Assembly: GCA_900708905.1 (NCBI GenBank)
Contig: CAADRB010000006.1
Coordinates: forward strand, 1,018,049-1,082,048
Source of the DNA: Hymenolepis diminuta
Lineage: Eukaryota > Platyhelminthes > Cestoda > Cyclophyllidea > Hymenolepididae
Direction of reading: 5' to 3'
Length of the DNA: 64,000 nucleotides
Below are positions 61,600 through 64,000 of the stretch, in pieces (the first letter of the stretch is position 1; each line of letters begins with the position of its first letter). The position numbers and the translations under genes are program-made. Below the pieces are notes generated by a model that was not told the origin of the DNA, did not search any database, and saw only the letters and a list, made by a program, of their open reading frames with translations.

Positions 61600-62314
61600 C
61601 AGGATGCGTAAGGCGTCTGAGGACACCCTACGCAATTTTAGAAAAACAGAAAGTGAATCTGTTGATGATTGCAACTTACGATTTCTTTTAACAAAACAAA
61701 TAAACATAATAACACTGACCTAGGTTGTATCCTGTATATCCTCCTTTGGCTTCTATCGCCCACTCAATTCGAGTCCAAAAGAGACTGATTGCAAACTTTG
61801 ATCAGAACAGATGGTCTTTAGTAATGCCCTTCACTGCTCGGGCTGTTGCTTCCATCGGAGAGAATTTGGTGTTATAGGGATGCTTATTAAATTCCTTTTC
61901 AACCACACCCCGCTCCACTCATAATAAGCTAAAGGATTAACGTCTGGTAAGTAGTTAAGAGGCTATAGCTTGGTGCGAAATTTTTGTTTATCATGCCATG
62001 CACTCTTCTCACAAACTCAGGTGTGTGAGTCAACAGAGCGTTGACAATGCTCATTTATCTTCCTCATGACAGCCAATTCACCTCCATTGTTTTCATCCAG
62101 CAGCTCCTTTCCAACTTTGCAGGCGAAAGATCTGCGACTTTTAGAAGTCTTGTTATTTCTTACTTGCTGTGTTTTGCTTTTCCAGACACCATAACAGCGT
62201 GTATGATCTGTGTGTATCTGTCATGAGATCTTCTGATATATGAAAACATTAATTATTATCAGCTTTGTTTAAATTACAAAAATGTAAGTGTCTTCAGATA
62301 TCTTACGCACCATG
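61600..62314 (-). mobile_element. Tc1/mariner-superfamily element, internally deleted (715 bp)
   Basis: The left end (CAGGATGCGTAAGGCGTCTG, then AGGACAC) and the reverse complement of the right end (CATGGTGCGTAAGATATCTG, then AAGACAC) match over about 27 bp as terminal inverted repeats. Both sides are flanked by TA (61598-61599 and 62315-62316), the target duplicated by this superfamily. Inside, on the minus strand, is the C-terminal half of a transposase with frameshifts and stops. A complete element would be roughly twice as long, so it is a decayed, non-autonomous copy. Confidence 0.85.
61714..62250 (-). pseudogene. Broken mariner-type transposase, C-terminal part
   Basis: Reading the minus strand downward, PDVNPLAYYEW (about 61914-61947) matches the block around the third catalytic Asp of mariner transposases (usually SPDLNPLDYYVW). 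After a one-base shift, GVVEKEFNKHPYNT and TRIEWAIEAKGGY follow the normal C-terminal order (GVVE..NK..HNT and RPRIEAVIEAKGGY), interrupted by a stop. The region further up (62040-62250) shows only faint similarity, and the N-terminal DNA-binding domain is missing. No active product is possible. Confidence 0.8.
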
Positions 62315-62316
62315 TA

Positions 62317-63640
62317 TGTTAAAGGACTCGAATTGAAAAATTCTTGCATAATTCATTATGGATCAGTTCTTTTTTGCACCTCTTTAAAAGCTTAATTTAG
62401 CATGTCATGTTAAATAATGCATAAATTATGAACTGAAAACAATAATTAAGTAGATACTTCAGTAACGTCTAATTGATTAGTTCTTAAATAAAATAAACCA
62501 ATTAGAGACAAGTGAGTTTAGAATTTCTGGTTAATTATTGAACAGTGATTCAAGGAATTGTGTCGTTGGCAAACTAGTTATTCGTATAATGTGTCTTTAT
62601 TTATGAATGAGTCAATAAGAGAATTTTTACTTTAAACTGCAAAATTTATAATTCATAATCTTGTTAGATTTGGTTCTTTTAAATGGAATGTAGAAAAAAG
62701 TCTTGGAATTCAGAATGAGCGATATCCGCTATGCTACAAATATGTAAGTTCTTGTTAAAATGCAAGACATCAATCACCTGATGAGAAAAACGGGAAACAA
62801 CAGTCCATTTTTATATCGCAGCCGTGGGAAATATTTTGCAAACAATGAAATCTATTCTATTCATGTGTGAAAATACACTTTCATCTGAGAAACGGACAGT
62901 TTGCATAAAGGTTCGTATTTGTTTAGTGATCATTCTAATTGTGATTATATTAAATGTACTTTATTTCATAAGGTCATGTGATAAATGACCCTTTTGATGA
63001 GAGGAGGAACAACTTAGAAATTCCAAATATGGATTTTACCTCCAATTTTCTTAGTTCTTTATTTAAATGGGAAATTTTAATATATTTCTCTCAAATTTTT
63101 GGTGCTTATAAAAGCCAATCAAAAGTCTTCTCAAAGGAGATAAAGTATGATTGTTTTAAAATTTCTACATGCTATATTGCTATTATTTAGTCATAAAGTA
63201 CCACAGAATAAAAATGAAATTTATTTAATTATTGTCTGTTCATCTTTAAAATTCAATCATGCTTTAAATATTTACCAATGCATATTTCTTAAACTTTTGA
63301 TTTGTGTCATACGAGGACTTTAAAGCTTTATGAAGCCAAATATTTAGATATAAGAAACAGGATGAATGAAGAACCAAACATACTTATCTCCTTGTCCGAA
63401 TGATTCTGTGATTGGCTGAAAAGATCGCCATGGGCCATAATAAACTGTTAACATTGTCTTTGAATGCGCATTGTTTGTTGTTTGCATTGGTGGTAAATTG
63501 TTCTATAAAATAGTTAACGTTTTGTGATTTTTGGGATCTCACAAATACACCAGATATCGAGAGATGCTTGTCGATTTTTGGCTTCAAAATTCGTTGAATA
63601 ATAATTAACAAGCCTACTTTCAATACCACTATTCAACGCT
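62317..63640. other. AT-rich intergenic DNA, no gene seen
   Basis: Small open frames at 62978-63190 (plus) and 63384-63629 (minus, 81 codons) match no family I recognise. Nothing else. Confidence 0.5.
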
Positions 63641-63649
63641 CACCTTGGG

Positions 63650-63830
63650 TTAATGGGCATCATTGTTGAGCGTCTCTGGGAGAAAATTGATTCTGCCATC
63701 TCATACATTACTCATACTTAACTGATGCGGCTGGCCATTCCACTCAGTGAGTGCGCATTGTTGGGCTTCAAATTGATGACCTCTAACTTTGAAGAAGGAT
63801 TAGTTAACCAGCAATTCAACTCACAATTTT
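63650..63830 (-). mobile_element. tRNA-derived SINE, decayed copy 8
   Basis: Minus-strand head with TGCTGGTTAACTAATCC (A-box place, reverse complement at 63798-63814) and AGAGGTCATCAATTTGAAG (B-box place, 63766-63784). The body has GGAATGGCCAGCC and ATGGCAGAATCAATTTTCTC, then CCAGAGACGCTC, parallel to copies 1 and 6. Confidence 0.65.
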
Positions 63831-64000
63831 CTTCTCAGCCCTGTCTCTATAATTTTCAATAAAACTGCACCATAAATATAAAAATAAAGATTTTATGACA
63901 AAAATAAAAAAAATATTTTATTAAAAAAGAAGACACTGATTTGTTTTGAAGTTAATTAGTTAATTGATTTGGCTTTAATTAAAAATGGTAGCCAATGAGC

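Noticed and set aside
62041..62226. Plus-strand 61-codon frame
   Set aside because: It is the antisense shadow of the broken transposase in the 61.6-62.3 kb element.
1..64000. CRISPR arrays, bacterial operons, ribosome-binding sites
   Set aside because: The window is eukaryotic with spliced genes; no regularly spaced repeats of that kind were seen.

Overview
This window is eukaryotic nuclear DNA, very AT-rich between genes, with small exons and many introns. The protein matches are clearly metazoan. The short introns fall into two size groups (one of 35 nt, and many of 64-82 nt), which together with the AT-rich background suggests a flatworm, most likely a tapeworm, possibly one with a hymenolepidid-like AT-rich genome. 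The organism is inferred from these traits, not proven.

Two confident genes lie head to tail on the + strand. The first (12071-16974, 8 exons) encodes the E2F dimerisation partner DP (TFDP family). It has the complete DP winged-helix DNA-binding domain and dimerisation region, a long Gly/Gln-rich N-terminal extension and a Gly-rich, acidic C-terminal tail. The second (17261-36390, 14 exons) encodes tyrosyl-DNA phosphodiesterase 1 (TDP1). Both HKN catalytic motifs are intact, and a perfect PBZ-type poly(ADP-ribose)-binding zinc finger sits at the N-terminus. Only 286 bp separate the DP stop from the TDP1 start. That gap holds a poly(A) signal followed closely by a splice acceptor, as expected for a flatworm polycistron resolved by spliced-leader trans-splicing. 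One gene serves cell-cycle and DNA-replication transcription, and the other repairs topoisomerase-I lesions.

The last intron of DP holds a diverged copy of the start of its last exon (15675-15733). It keeps the acceptor and phase and has either its own stop or a symmetric 48-nt cassette, so it is a candidate alternative exon. The last intron of TDP1 uses a GC-AG donor and carries a 442-bp internally deleted mariner element with a still-open helix-turn-helix reading frame.

The rest is gene-poor. Positions 1-11.6 kb and 36.4-64 kb show no recognisable intact gene. They contain a second Tc1/mariner-type element with matching terminal inverted repeats and TA target sites (61600-62314, transposase broken). 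There are also at least eight decayed copies of one tRNA-derived SINE family on both strands, some of them inside the DP and TDP1 introns. A coding-like island at 55.0-57.0 kb includes an intronless RRM-like reading frame, possibly a relic of the cap-binding protein CBP20.
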